Shown here: in pieces, positions 25,101-40,100 of the stretch
Position numbering within the stretch: the stretch's first letter is position 1
Layout: every line of letters starts with the position of its first letter
NCBI GenBank assembly: GCA_028023455.1
Contig: JAQFVV010011394.1
Span: forward strand, 152,718 to 216,717
Length of the DNA stretch: 64,000 nt
Reading direction: 5' to 3'
Origin: Epiperipatus broadwayi
Taxonomy: Eukaryota > Onychophora > Udeonychophora > Euonychophora > Peripatidae
Notes under the pieces: generated by a model
Told to the model about the DNA's origin: nothing
The model's input: only the letters and a program-made list of their open reading frames with translations
Databases searched by the model: none
Position numbers and translations under genes: made by a program

Positions 25101-28100
25101 TAACATTTGTTCTTTTTAGTAATGTAGAATACTTCACATTTAGTGCATTAATCCTGAAAATATTGTACAAATTGTATCTCAGTCCAATTGTTTAAAATTC
25201 AACATAGTGTCCATTAAACTTAAAGGAGTTATATTCTTCTAATTTATATGTAAATACCTTCATTTGCATACAATTTTTTTTTTAAATTAATTTTCTATTG
25301 GGACAATCTCTTTAGTAGTTATTTAAATAAAGGGAATATTTTATAAGTGAAAAAATTTGTAAGCAAACACTCTTTATTTACCTATATGCTCTATATGCAT
25401 AGACATTCCACATATACAAGAGCTAAAATAAAATAAAGTATTTCTAAAATATTCTTTTAAACATTCATTTTTTTGCATTGTTTTTATGTACAATAAAAAA
25501 AAATAAAGTATATAATTTTTCATATATAAGAAGAAAGTTATGTAAATATGCATATATATGTAATTATGGAAAGCAAATAAAAGCACTTACTACAGATTAT
25601 TAAAATTGTAATAATAATAATAAAATTATTAAATATTCATAGAGGCAAAAACTCTCCATACAGTAGCGTCACTCAGTGCATGCCAGAATAATGAATGGAT
25701 GCAAGAAGGTTTGTGCATAAATGAATGGCGCTACTGTGTGAAGAACTTTGCCTCTGTGAAAAACAGCTTGTGTAAGCATAAAGAATGGTTATCATGTGAT
25801 GTTTAATGGTTTAATTATTAAATATTATTAATAATAATTATAAAAATTCAGAAGTATATTTTCATAACCATTCTCACAAAAATAATTAAAAGTACTTCAT
25901 AATTTTTATATTCATTATTAATATTTATCTTTAATACCACCTAATTGTGTTTACTATTGCTGTATAAATATATGTTTGTAAAAAACATTAATATAAATAC
26001 ATAGGATGTACATATCTCTAAATAGATATGCAACAAATGTACTACATGTGTCAATTACAGCTCTGCAGTCAAAACTATAAGAAGAATCAATAATAACTGA
26101 ATGCTTTGTTAATTTTAAATTGCAAGAATAAATACAGCATGTTCAATTATATACCTCTTTTCCTCCATCTCTTCCAAAACCACTTTGTTTGAAACCACCA
26201 AATCCTGAACTAGCATCAAAAATATTGTGACAATTAATCCAAACAGTCCCAGCTTTAATTTGATATGCTACTTCAAGAGCCAATGTTATATTCTCAGTCC
26301 ATACTGAGGAAGCAAGACCATATACTGTATTATTAGCTAAAGCTATGGCCTCTTTCGCTGTCCGAAATGTCATAGCAACTAGCACTGGCCCAAAAACCTA
26401 AATAAAATATATCAAATTTAATAACTTCTAAGAAAACATTAAATATAAAAAACAATTTTCTAATAATGTTTAGATGAAGATCAGATTTTTGAAGTTAAGA
26501 TCATTAACTCATAGTTTTGCTATTATGGTTTATGTACAAGAAGATAGCAGTTTAGTTATTTAGGACTGGTTATTCATCTTTCAATACTTATATTCCTGAG
26601 GAAGTTTTAAATTTTTTGAATAATGGCAAAGTGCAAAACTTTCCATACAGTAGTGCCACTCAGTGAAAGCAAGAGTAGTCAAAGGATGCAGGAAGATTTT
26701 TGCATAAAATCCCTACTTATCCATTAACCCCAGCTTGCGGCTTTCCTCACCTGCATCCATTGATTATTCTGGCTTTCATTGAGCAGTGCTACTGTATGGA
26801 GAGTTTTGCCTCTGTGAAAAACAACTTATGTAAGCATAAAGAATGGTGATCATGTGATGTCTAATGGTTCAATGGTGGGGTGATAAGTCTCATCAACTGT
26901 ACATGCTGATAGTGGTGATTATTAATGACATTCATTACATAGATTTTTATTTCTTTTGGTTAGTTTATTATGAATAAAATCCCAACAAGAGAAATCCCAT
27001 AAACAGCTATGCAACTGATGTAGTTCTTATGGTCATTGCAGAACAGCAGTTCTATTTCTAATAATCAGACAAGACTCAATTAAGTCTTACTTATATAAAA
27101 ATCCATAGAAGTACAAATCCCTTAACTACTGGTATATATCAGTTTCAAGACAAGACAGAAATTAGAACTATAAAATGAAGATGAACTGAAAATAATATGA
27201 AACAGTGCAATAAGAATTAGATTGGGAATACATAAAAACAGAATTGTGATGGCATTGTTGAAAGAAATCATTGAGAATGAAAAAAAAAAGTGACAGAAAA
27301 AAGAGCTGTTAGGTGATCAAATATCAGTTTTTGAAGAATCTGTGTTTTGGAAAATAAATGATCCACAATTGATTTGATATAATAAGTGTTTCATATTTAA
27401 TTAATTTTAAGAAAATCTAAAATATAATGATAAACATTTATACACATATCAAATATCCTTTTAGATTTTATGATAACCGAAGAAGTAGTAAGAAAAAGGA
27501 TAAGTTTAATTTTTTCATTTGAATATATATATATAATATTGACATGAATATTTTCATAGTTAACGATCTCAAATATTTTCTCAAATTTAATCCACGAGTG
27601 AAAAAAATCCAAAATAATATTTTATATTTTTATCTGTGAAAATAATATTAACATGTAGTTTATATATACACCTTTACCCCGTTTAGCGATTGTCTACTTA
27701 GCAATATTTTGCAATAGCGATCATCATCAATTTGTACCCACTACTTCGATGTACAATCGATTATTCACTAAAAAAAAAAAAAAAATTTGGCAGCCATCTT
27801 GAATTTTACGTCACTGATGACGTCAGAGATAGCTATATTAAATTCATTTTACCCAAAAGCAAAAGTATATTATTGTAATATGTATACAGGTAATGACTTT
27901 GCTGTAATTGTATACACATACAATATTTTATTCATAAAACCCTTAAAATATCTATATTTACTTTATCTATAATACTGTATACATCATTTATAATAAATAA
28001 CACAGCAAATGTTCATCCACTTTTTCTTTTAAAATACGTATATATGTTCTACAATAATATCAACAAATTAAAAATCCTTCTCCTTTTTCTTTTCAAAAAC

Positions 28101-31100
28101 ATTATTTTCTTATCTCAATACTGAACATATACAGTATATATATTTATATAATACAAAAATTCCAACATTTCAACGTTGATGTGTAATTAAATAATGTAAA
28201 AAAAAGAGTAATAAAATATAGCAGTGGGAGAGAGATATCCTTGAAAATGACTGTATGAAGATAAACAGTTGAAACGGAGTTTTGTATTATATAAATACTG
28301 TATATACAGTATATATATATGTTCAGTATTGAGATAAGAAAAGTTTTTGAAAAGAAAAAGGAGGATTTTTAATTTGTTGATAATACTGTATACAAATACT
28401 CCAATATATAAATACAGTACAAGACAAATAAAATACCATCATCACAAACTTTCAGGAAAACACTAAATATGAATATTAAACTGGTGTGTGTGTTTCTTAA
28501 ATACGATATATTATTTTTAGAACACCTGGATAATTATGTAAAAATAGTTATTGATTTTGTAACTTCGTTAATAAACATGTTGTTTACACTCAAGACATTT
28601 CAAATCAAAAGAAAAACAACATTTTAAAACGATGCCGAATTAGAAAAGTTTTAAAAAAAAACAGATTGCATTTAATTAAAAATCTTTCTACTCGAACGGG
28701 GGGGGGGGGCATTATTACATTACTAAAAATATACAGTAAGAAAAATAAACCTACCTGTATGTTTTAGAAAATTAGAAGTTAGATTTTTTACTTTGAAAAT
28801 AAGTTGATTTTTTTTTCTATATGTTCAATTAAATAATTAATAATTAAACCTTGTTTTTTAATTTGAATAATTTCACATAAGTAATAAAATAAATGTATAG
28901 TAGTAATATATACTGTAATACAATTTTTAAAAAAAAGCACTTCAGTATAGATTTTTTATTCATTATGATGAAAAACTTCCACGGAAGAATATAAAAACTT
29001 TTAAATTCAAATTGAGTTTCATTGCTGTTCTGTACTTTTTAAAGTGAAAATATGCATTTTTTTTCCTAGTGATATAAAACTTTTCTTTTTAGATACTGTA
29101 TTTAGTTATCATTGTCATGAAAAAATCAAGAAAATCTTTGAGCTTGGAAATCAATGTGGATATTTTACGTCACTGGAACCGACCAATTTTTTTCCCACAG
29201 ACCTCCATTATAATTACGTATTTTGTCTACGATATTCTTGCTTAACGATGAGTTTTGGAGGACCAATTGCCATCGCTAAGCGGGGTAAAGGTGTATATAT
29301 ATATACAAATTATCACATTTACACGTATTTTCTTATAAGATAAAAATTAACTATTTGTTAGGTAAGGGAGAAAATAATTTACAATAAAAGAAATACGTTA
29401 TTAAAAATTAAATATGTTTTTATTTGTCTATATTTATATTATTTTATATAAATGTATATGTTATAAAATTCCAATTTTTTATATTTAAAGAGATTAAGAT
29501 AACAGTGCAGTCAAATGAGGGTGAAGAGATAACAGATGTTATACCTGATATAAAATAAATTAATATTTTTTTCATTAGGCAAATTTGGTGAATTCTGATA
29601 ATCATCATCATCTATCTAGCTTCATCACTACAATGGTTTCAGAAAGTTCTCAGATAGTCTTTCAACCTGAGAGGTCAAATATAATCTGCAGACAATAGTC
29701 ATATGAAGCTCCCAAATTTATTGGAAATTGATAATTTAAGATAGGTTGGTAATAATTTAATTACATAAGGCTTTGAACTAACAATATATTTATTTCTTTG
29801 GAATAAATTATGATTTTTCACATTGTTCTCTTTTTATTTTTATTCTCATGTATTTTAGTATTGAAAATTACACTTAAATTTATGCTTATTTTGTAATATA
29901 TACACACATGTAAATGATTGTATTATTATTATCAGTTTAATTATATTATTTTATGTTAAAAATATATATAGTGTTTTGAAAAATGGCAGACATGTTTGTG
30001 CACTCCAGAAAAAACTAGAATTTATGCGTAAGGCTGTTTTTAGATCGCGCTCTGATAGCTGAGGAATTTAATTAGTGCATTGACGTAATGGCGACCGACA
30101 ATTCCTAGAAATATTTGCTAATTACAAATGTTTCTAGATAAGAGACGTTACCTTATTGATCAGTGCATTGATTGATTGTTGCAGTTTCAGAGAGTGATAA
30201 GAAGACTGGGTAACATCGAGCAGTGTAACAGAGAGAGCAGTAGAGAGCAGTCAAGCAGTATTGAGTAAGCAGTATTTTAAGTAGAGATATCTCGCGTCAG
30301 TGCTCGCGATTAATGATCAGCGCCCAGTGGAAATGTAGTTCACGGGTGTAGCTGAAAGAGACTGCAGCGGAGATATTGAGAGCATTCGTTGGAGAGCTTC
30401 GTTGCAGACCAATTTGTTGGAGAGTTTCGTTGCAGACCAATTCGTTTGGAGAGCTTCGTAGCAGACCAATTCATTGGAGAGCATTCGTTGCAGACCAATT
30501 CTGCAGAGAGATTGCAGACCAATTCGTTGGATAGCTTCATTGCAGACCAATTCATTGGAGAGCATTCATTACAGACCAATTCATTGGAGAGCTTCGTTGC
30601 AGACCGATTCGTTGGAGAGCACTCGTTGGAAAAGAACAGCGTGGGAATTGTATAACGTTATTTGCTGACCACACAGTATGACTGGCAGTTATAACATTGG
30701 CACAGTCGTAAGTGCGGATATAACAATATATACTGTATAATAATAAAAAATTAATTGCAATAATACTTAATAATATTAATAAAACTTTATTAATATATAA
30801 ATAAAGATCATATATCCTTATTTTATCCAAGTTATCCTTTTTGTAGCATTCCAATTTCATTACAAATATATAGCATTATTGTTAATTATTATTATGTCAT
30901 GTACCCCTAACATCACTGAAAGAATTAAGGGACTAAAATAGAACTGGTCGAGTATAATGCTAGAAGACAAAATAAAAGCTGGATAGTTGAAGTTTTAAAT
31001 AGGATCCAAAGAAATTATAAAAGGTCTAAAAAGAGATCACATGTGAGATCGATGGACAAAATAAAGGAGTTTTCTGGTATGATGTGGAAAAAAGAGGCTA

Positions 31101-34100
31101 GGGGTTAAAAAAAAACTGCATTAAAATTTGAGATCAATCTCTTAAAAATTATGATGATAGCACTATAAATAGCAAATTTATATATATAAATTTGTGTAAT
31201 GGGATTGAACAATTTAGATACAATACTAATAAAACTATTTCCCCATTAAGTTTTAATTATTAATTCTTCTAAACAGAAAATTTATTTTTAGATAAGTAAT
31301 TTATAAGATTTCAAAGTTTGTTAGAATAAATAATTGTTTAAATTTTTAATATAAAACTGAAGAACGATTATAAAAATAACTGAATGGTTTATTGCTTTAG
31401 AGTTCACTAGAAAGTTTGAACATCATAATCATAGTTGGGTCAAACCTATCACACAAAATTATACAAAACTGAAAATTATTCAATTAGCCAGAACCTACAT
31501 TTTCATTTAAGATATATGTATATATATTTAACTTCTTATCATAGCTGTTAACAAACATTTTAACAACTGCAATAAGAAATCTTCTTTTTTCTTTAAAATA
31601 TATATGACTTATAGACTATAATGTTCTTTTCATTGAATCCAAATCAAATTGTATATTCACCTTCTTTTCTTTTTAAAAACTTTATTTCTTCTATTCACAT
31701 CTTTAACACCCAATGTTTTCGTTACTTTTTGTCTTTTATAGATCCTTGAAAATGACTACAGAAAAAAAGTGGTCGAAATGTTAGGTGGTAAAGATATGAA
31801 TATGTATATATGGTTGATAAGAAGAAATAAAGTTTTTAAAAAGAAAAGAAGGAGATTATATAATTTGATTTGGAGTCAATGAAAAGAACATTATAGTTTC
31901 ATTTAAGATTTTTGTTTCCTCTTGATTAAATAGTATATTATAAGAAGGATTAGTTGAATAATGAAATATATGATTTTTTAAATATTTTGTTTTATTAGCA
32001 TTGTCACATATTATTGCAATTAATCACTTTTGTAATATGCACAGTGGGTTCCAGTGAAAAACTGTAATTCTCTTACCAAGCTGCCTGCAGCGCCATTTCT
32101 AAATCAATACATGTTTAGGTAATAGTTTGGCTATTCACCACAAGAATTTTAGATGTATTAAAATTAAAGTTTCATTTATATCTAATATGGATTTAAAATT
32201 AAATCTTATAAGTACCAGTTATTAGATAAACTAGTGTTATAAATTCTGTGATAACAAGTATAAATGATAGTTTATACTTGCAGATTTTCTGACAATTAAA
32301 GATGACACTATATATTGAAACAGTTCGATCTGAGGATCGATCTTAGTTTCATGGTTTTTTTTTCTTTCTTTCCTTGTTTGTTTTGGTTGTTTTCAAATCT
32401 TAGTATAGCAGATTTGCTATAAACCATTATTTCGCGCAATGAGGCTTTGTTCATCCAAGCTACATAAACTTAAATTGTTCATGTCATGTTTTATGTAGAT
32501 AATTAAATAAATCCTTTAGATAAATATTGTAAGTAATAAAATATAATATATACATCGTGTGTGCGTGGTTTGGATACTAATATAAGATTATTTTAAAGAG
32601 AAAGATTCATTGCGCGAATAATTCTTAATTTTAAATAGTACAGATTTATTTAAAAAAAAAAAAAAACATTTCAATGTACCGACTGGGTAATAAAAGTGAA
32701 ATCGCAAAAGGCCAGAAAATCAAGGAAGGCGGAGTCCAAAATGAGGTGACCAATGACCAGGAGAATTGTGGGAACTTTGGCCATTTTAAATTGCATCATG
32801 TTAAATTGCATCATGCAGATTGCGTCATCCTGGATTACATCATTCTGTATTGCATCATTTTTTTTTCTTCTTGACCACTCCGAAAGAGGGGAAAACATCA
32901 GAGTAAATTTGGAGAGTGCAGTGTTAAGAAGTGATCTGTAAACTTTGATAATGTCGGGCTAGGTCCAGTAAGCTGATCCCTGTCCTGCCGATGAAACCTT
33001 CCTAGCCTGCCGAAAGATCATGTGATGTGATTCCAGTTGTCCAACTTTCATATGCCTATAGTTCCAGTTTCCAACCCTAAACTTTGAAAGCCAATATGTC
33101 ATTATATCAAAAACCAAATGCGTGCCTACATTCTAAGTAATCATCATCGCAAGAAATGCGTCCGGACGACGAAAGAATGGTAAATCTAATTTACATGAAC
33201 TTTTACTTTCTTTAATGCCAGTCCCTTATATAAGTAGATTTAAATCTGTACTAAGTATGCTAAATATTTGTTATTATGTTTTTTTGTTCTTTTGATAAAA
33301 TATATATAGTAAACCTGTAGTAAACTTATCCCTTTCCACCTGTTAAATTTCTTTACTCTAGTCTTTAATAACAAGTTGCTAATGCCTTAAGTTTTACAAT
33401 GATTTTAAATAGATATGTTATCCATCATTATATATATATTTTGGTTTTAAATTGATGTATGTGTTATAGTTTAATGAAGGATGTTTTATTCTATGCCACC
33501 GGGTAGTTAATATCTAAAATCTATTTTATCTATTTAATTGCATGTTTTCTGATACGGGGGGGGGGGGAGGAATAATAATCAAGGGTAGCCATTGTTGTGT
33601 TTACTACTTCCGAACGGTCAGGGAGGTATGAGATTCAGAGTGTAATTAATTAACAGTTAAATATATGATTCTCTAAGCTTATCGTGTGGTTTTAAATTAC
33701 TTTATCAGACGGTTACGTGGGAAAAGTATGGTGGAATAAATAAGGTCTTATATAGATATTTATAATTTCTGCTTCGAGCATTCGTTCACCATGTTACTGG
33801 TTCAGTGCTATATTTCGTTTCCCACAGCTTGATTCGGTGTCTAGTCCGTGATTTCAAACAAGGGAGAGAGAAATTCTCCTAGCCTCCTCAGCGGGTGTAA
33901 ATACTTGCCAAAGTGCGAGCCACCCAGTCTTCGTTAATACACCGCAAGCTATTACTTCTGACTATTATATTTGTTTCATATAGCAGCCAATCACACCACC
34001 CTATATTGGAAGATATAAGCTTATTCCCCGTCCCCGTAGTACGTGATGGTTTGATTTGTTTAAAACCAACGAGGCGACCTTAATTTAATAAAGAATTTAG

Positions 34101-37100
34101 TCTAATAAAGATAAAGCAGTTAAAGTTTTGTTTGCTCTGATCCTCATATCTCTCATACATAATTAATCACGTAAACAAATTAATTGTTTAAGTTACGCTA
34201 ATATTATATTTAAAAGAAATCATCTGTGGTATTGCCTACACCGGTCATAGATAAAATGATTATAAAGCAAACCAAAATATTGAATGCAATGTTGTCCGTC
34301 GATTACAGCTGTATAGATTTCCGTTAAAGACTAGAAGTAAAATAAGTAATGTTGTATATAACAAGTAATTATATTGTGTTTAGATTTTATCTAATCGTAA
34401 GAATAATTATTAAACATTTGTGTAATCTAGTTTGTCTCTCTCTTCATTAAATAATTATTTCACCGTCATTTGATTACTGTCTGTATCGACAACACGAGAA
34501 TATATATATTGCATTGATTGTACCTAGCGTTGAGCATCCACCGCGCAGTTATATATAGATAAGTTAGGCAGAATTATTGTCTGTGTTCCCACCGAGCTAG
34601 TGTTAGGCGATACCATGTACTATGGATTCTGTTATACCTCAGTCACTTGTGCGCAGGGTTTGAACTCGGTTTGGTTTCGGATTTAGTTCTGGAATTGGTC
34701 TGGGTTTGAAGTCGGTTTCTGTGTGTAGTTGATGGGTTGCGGTTGACCGGTACAATATATGCATCTAATATTTTTATTTTTATATTAATATGTATCATTC
34801 TCATTTTAATAAACAATCTTTTTCAAAAATATATTACCCATTTATATTTAATTTAATATCATTAATAGGCAAATTATATTTTATGCTGATGCTCCCAAAA
34901 ATTTTAATGGCGCTTCTCAATGCTCATTAAAATTTATGATGCATCTCAATGTATATTAAGAAATGAAAACTAAAGTCAAATTATCATTAATGACATCATT
35001 TGTTATAACTTAATTGCAACATCCTACGATTCAATCACAGATTTAACATGCACATAAAGGCAAAAAAGAGACATTATCTTTCGAAAATTGCTTACAAGTA
35101 GATATTGCCAATTGAATTAAAGATTTGGTTGTTTGTAATTTTTTATTTGTTACTTTCTACTTACAACATGTTTGTTGAATTTCTGATATAAAAAGATCAG
35201 TTACATCTTTAAAAAGGAATCCTGAATCAAAGGTAGACACCATCGATACCTTAACTAATGTCTAACAATTAATCAATGATTAAAAAAAAAAGAACTTACT
35301 TGAGATCTTTGCACAATGAGATAGTAAAAAAAATATTTAGTTACTATAAGAATGAACCCGGAATATATGGTGAAAACGTTTTATTAGGATGAATTAGACA
35401 TGAGATATTAAAAAATATAAAAGAAAATTTGAAGCCTACTTTTATTTCAATTCAAAAATTAGGATGACAAGATTATAAAACCATTAAATTAACTTGAGTG
35501 ATATGCCATTATAGAATCCATTATTGTAAAATCATATCTTGGCATTGGATATATGAAACAAATAAACAATACGCTGATTCAGCATGAAATACATATATTG
35601 GAAATCATTTATCTTTTTCACGTATGTGTGGTCATGGATATCTATCGTATAAAATAGAGTGGATAGAGCTTGAAAATCTGGGTTCAAATCCCCTATAATT
35701 ACATATAAACTCCAAGTATATAAATTATACTTGTATTCAAATAATATAGAATTTCCTAAAAAATATTTTCTAGTGAATATTTCAAGGACCTTGATCATTT
35801 TATTGGGAAGATATGGCTGAAAATAGAATACAATGAAAAGCTACAATTAGACAAGGTATTGAAGGCTTTTAAAAAGAAAACTTTGCTACAGAAAAAGTTA
35901 AAAGACAGCAATATCAAATAAATAAAATAATGGATGAACATATTTTATAAGTGAATGTATTAGATGTTCATGGATTTGTTTGTATAATCATTGCAAACCC
36001 ATATCTATTTTTTGTTGTTTATTTGTCTATATCTATCTTCTTTTTTTTTATCATGGAATTGGAATACCCCATATTTGTTGATGAACATACAATTATATGA
36101 TTAATAAATAATGCATAATTTAAAAGCATTAGTAGCAAAAAACTTATGATGAAACCATCAATCTTGGTGCCATGTAATAAAAAACATAATCAAAGAAGAA
36201 TGGAAAGATATAAAAAGACTTGTCATTAGAAGCTGTAATATATATATAAAATAATCCCAGTGCATAACGCTATACTGAAATAAATATACGAATATTAAGC
36301 AATTAAATCATTTCACATGGTTAAAAAATCCAGTACTGCCCTCTGTGAACTAATATATAAATACATTAGAGTTCGTATTTTAAAATAGCCAGGTCAAAAT
36401 GATACCCTTTGACCTGTCTGCTATATGATGTTATATATTGAAATACAAACCAACTCAAACAAAGAACTTGAAATTTTAGCAAGCAACGATCTTAATTTTT
36501 GCTACAAACAAACATGTTTTACTATTATTATATAAAGACAAACTAAACTTTAGTAATTTTAATCTTTAAACCATCTGACACAAATGTATATTTTGAAATA
36601 CGAACTCTAATGTATTTATATATTAGTTCACAGAGGGCAGCACTGGATTTCTTAACCATGTGGGGTGATTTAATTGCTTAATATTTATATATATATAAAT
36701 TCATTATTATCCACAAGATATTTCTGTAATGAGTATTTGATGATTACTGATGCAAATTTGAAAAGTGATTAAATGTATTAGTTTTGAAATGGGATGAAGG
36801 ACAATGGTAAAAAATGATTGACTTATAGATATGAAAGTAAAGAATGAAAATGTGGAAAATTTATTAAAGAACATAAGAGATCAACTAATTCTAAAATTAG
36901 AATTAAGACAATAAAAAAATATATTAGGAATTATTTATATATACAAATAATAAAAAAATATGAATAATGGAAGTTTAATTTTTCATCATAAAATAGTTAA
37001 AATGATCTGTTTTTATATCTTTTTCAAATATCACAAATGAGGGAGAAACCATAGAGAATATTTACCTCATTAATGACAATGTCTGAAGCCGGAGACACAT

Positions 37101-40100
37101 TTGTGATTAATGTAGGAGGGAAATAACAACCATCTAAAGACGCAGCTGGAGTAACTTGAAAAATCTAAATTAAATAAATTGCCAATTAGTACGTAATGCA
37201 ATTGAACATATAAAATATATAATGCTGGGTAATAAGTTTATTTTGAATACTTCTTTCTATTGAAAAGGAAACAAGAACAGTAACAAAAAACAAAGACATA
37301 ATGAAGAAGCAGTAATTATAATGAAACTAATACATCTTCAATTTATCATGCAAGCATTTATAACTAAGTCTTAACTTTTTTATTATACTAAAAATAACAC
37401 ACATTAAAACATATCAGCATTACAATTACATATATTTATATATTGTAATGGATCGGTTTCCGCATGGTGTAGAAGATTCACATCTTACTAACAGAATTAG
37501 GGTCTTTCTGTAGGATGCCTTGAATGATATGATGAAAAGTCTGATCAATGATTGCATCTATCTCCCGATGGCTAGCTCAAATAATTACACATTAAATCTT
37601 AACACAATTTAGATCAGTTCACCTACTCCCTATCCCTCTTTCAGGTTCCATTACGCCACAAATCTCAAACTCCGGGAAAAATTGCGGTTAACTTTCTTCA
37701 GGGGTGAATCTACATGTATAACAATATTCTCACTTCTATATAAGTGCAGTGAATCTATGACATTACAAACCAACCTTACTAAGATATTATGATATAATAA
37801 AAAGAGTGTATATGTGTATGCAATTTAGATAATATGTAGTAGTGCTCAATTAGAATGATTTAAATAAATCATGTAATTTAAACAATATATAAATTGTTAT
37901 ACTAAAATAATTTGGTTTTAATAAATCAGACTTCTTAATGTTTCAAAATAGATAAACATGTTTTAATTTAACAAAGGAAAATTAAAAACTGTTCAAACAA
38001 AAATTCTAACAATAATTTAGTGAGAGCTTATCATGCATCTCTAATATTTCATTAGATAAATGATGATCCAAACCATCCCCTTTCTCTCCCTATTAGGTAT
38101 GCATCATTGACAGTATATTTTACAAATTTATTATAATCTAACAAAAAAAAATCTATAAGTTTAAATTTGAACCCAAACAGTAATATAATAGGTAGTATTC
38201 TTACAAGTTGCTTTATTTAACAAAATCCATCTTTCTTGGTAAAGAATTCCCCTATTTATATTAGTAGTCTATTGTTAATTGTAAAGCACATACATTTGAG
38301 AAGCTTTCATATGGAAAAAATTATAAAAATAAACAAAAGTTAGTTAATTAATATAACAAATTAATAACAACTCTGTTCTATAAATAGTGAAAATTCTTAA
38401 TGTGGGTAAAGACAAATTTTACCTCCATATTAAGTTGGATGATCTGTCAAGCTTGTCCAAGAAAGGAAACCTAGATTTTAGTAATTACAAAATAAAATAC
38501 TTGTTCACTCTATAAGCTATAATTCCCTCTTTTCCTTTCATAATTTGAAAAATGAATTGATCCAAGCTTAGCATGTGCTTTCCCATTGTTCAAAAATAAA
38601 ATTTAGAGTTCAGGCTGTCCACTTAAATGGTTCGAATAATACTTCTGTCTTGAAAATGATCTATAAAATGTTCTTAAAGCTTATAACAAAGTCTCTTGAT
38701 CTTGTAGATTCAAATTCCTTTAGGAATTCTGACATTAATAGAATGAGCACTATTGTGATATGATGCACTATGACTTCTCCTTAAACGGAGTCAGGAATCT
38801 CTCAGCAACTATGCCCAGAGAAACCTGTTAGCCACTTTACCTTCCCTTTCCATTGCCCACCCTAAGTTTTCCCATAATCGCTCCATCCCAAATCTTTGTA
38901 AACTCTATGGCCTTTATATATAATTACCCTTATCTTCTCCCAAATCCAGCATAAAAAACAATGACTCACTTTCAGTATAATCACTTTGTTCATATTTATT
39001 CTTCTATAACTTCATTATTTGTACCCTTTCTGCTTTCAAGCATTTACTTTCAATTAACAGATGCCTAATATTTTCTAAGCCTTCCTTACACAATTTGCAG
39101 ACTAAATCAACCATATTCTTCCATTTACATGTATATTCTCTTGTTGCTAAAGATCCCGTTCAAGCCTTAAACAATAAACTACTCTCCTTGCTATTATCAT
39201 AAATTAACTCACACCCAATGTTCCGTTTATTTCTATATATATTTAAATTCTTTTTATTCTCCATACTAGTTCTCCATCTCTCCAATCCCTATTCTTTATT
39301 AATGCATCTAGTCTTTTATCCCATTCCTTACCACTATAACACTCAACAATCCTCCTAACACAATCATCCCACCTTTTGTACAAGTATATTGATATAAATT
39401 CTTTATCCAAATCTTTTGCATACCGCATTACCTTTCTCACCCATCTTATTGCCTGCCCTTACTTGTAACCCAATTAAATACTATTTTGACTATTCTTTTA
39501 TTATCCATAAACTGCAACCTACCAAACATTTTCAATTTACTTTTTGGATCTTTCATATAAAAACCTGACCATCCCATTTTTCCTTGAATTGCCTCCCTTG
39601 CTGTCCACACATCTGCATCCAATGGATGTCTTCCTACTTCCCTTTGTACTTTTTCTAATACCCCTTCCTTGCTACTGCAACTCCCTTCCATACAATTCTA
39701 GCTACATCATATTTATTATATGAAAATACTGTTAATTTCTTTATCAATCCTTTTCTTTTCTGTCCTCTCATGGCATCTATTCCATTTTCTGTTAGTTGAT
39801 ATAGATAGTTTGTTTTATAGAAATTTTGATATCACAATTAGGCATTTAATAGAAGAATTAATATTTACATCTTGTGATAAGCATCACACAAAACCTCCAT
39901 AACAAGTATATCATTGGAGAAACTTTTGAATAACTTTAATATATTTGCTTATAAATTAAAACTCAACGCTTTAAAATCTATTTCTATGATATATATATTA
40001 ATAGCACAAAGTTATTCTTTTAATAATATTCGAACGATGTTCTGCTATTTCTTTATAATTTCACGGTTGGTATTTTTATTATTCTAAATATTTGATGACT

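Larger units (their letters stand above)
13892..26154 (-). other. Intron f-g of ALDH16A1 (12.3 kb)
   Basis: The largest intron. It holds the tandem duplication at 14.0 kb, a GC-richer unassigned island (14.76-15.11 kb), an RTE LINE end (16.1-16.4 kb), foldback copies at 17.7, 19.0 and 25.6 kb, a mariner relic (19.3-20.1 kb), a repeat cluster at 21.3-22.5 kb, a LINE scrap at 22.8 kb and a hAT-type element at 23.9-25.0 kb. Long pyrimidine-rich runs lie at 15.2-15.8 kb. Nothing clear is seen at 16.4-17.3, 20.1-21.3 and 25.0-25.6 kb. Confidence 0.9.
26398..37065 (-). other. Intron e-f of ALDH16A1 (10.7 kb)
   Basis: Contains a foldback copy (26.6 kb), a 1.6-kb TA-flanked transposon (27.67-29.29 kb), a dispersed repeat with minisatellite (30.04-30.72 kb), an RTE end (30.9 kb), palindromes at 31.6 and 36.3 kb, a 15-bp tandem (32.8 kb) and a GC-richer region (33.55-34.76 kb). 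No gene is seen at 34.8-36.2 kb. Confidence 0.9.

Noticed and set aside
30317-30860. Overlapping open frames of 64-102 codons on both strands
   Set aside because: They run through a 28-bp minisatellite; a unit not divisible by three with few stops opens several frames at once. The peptides are repeat translations, not genes.
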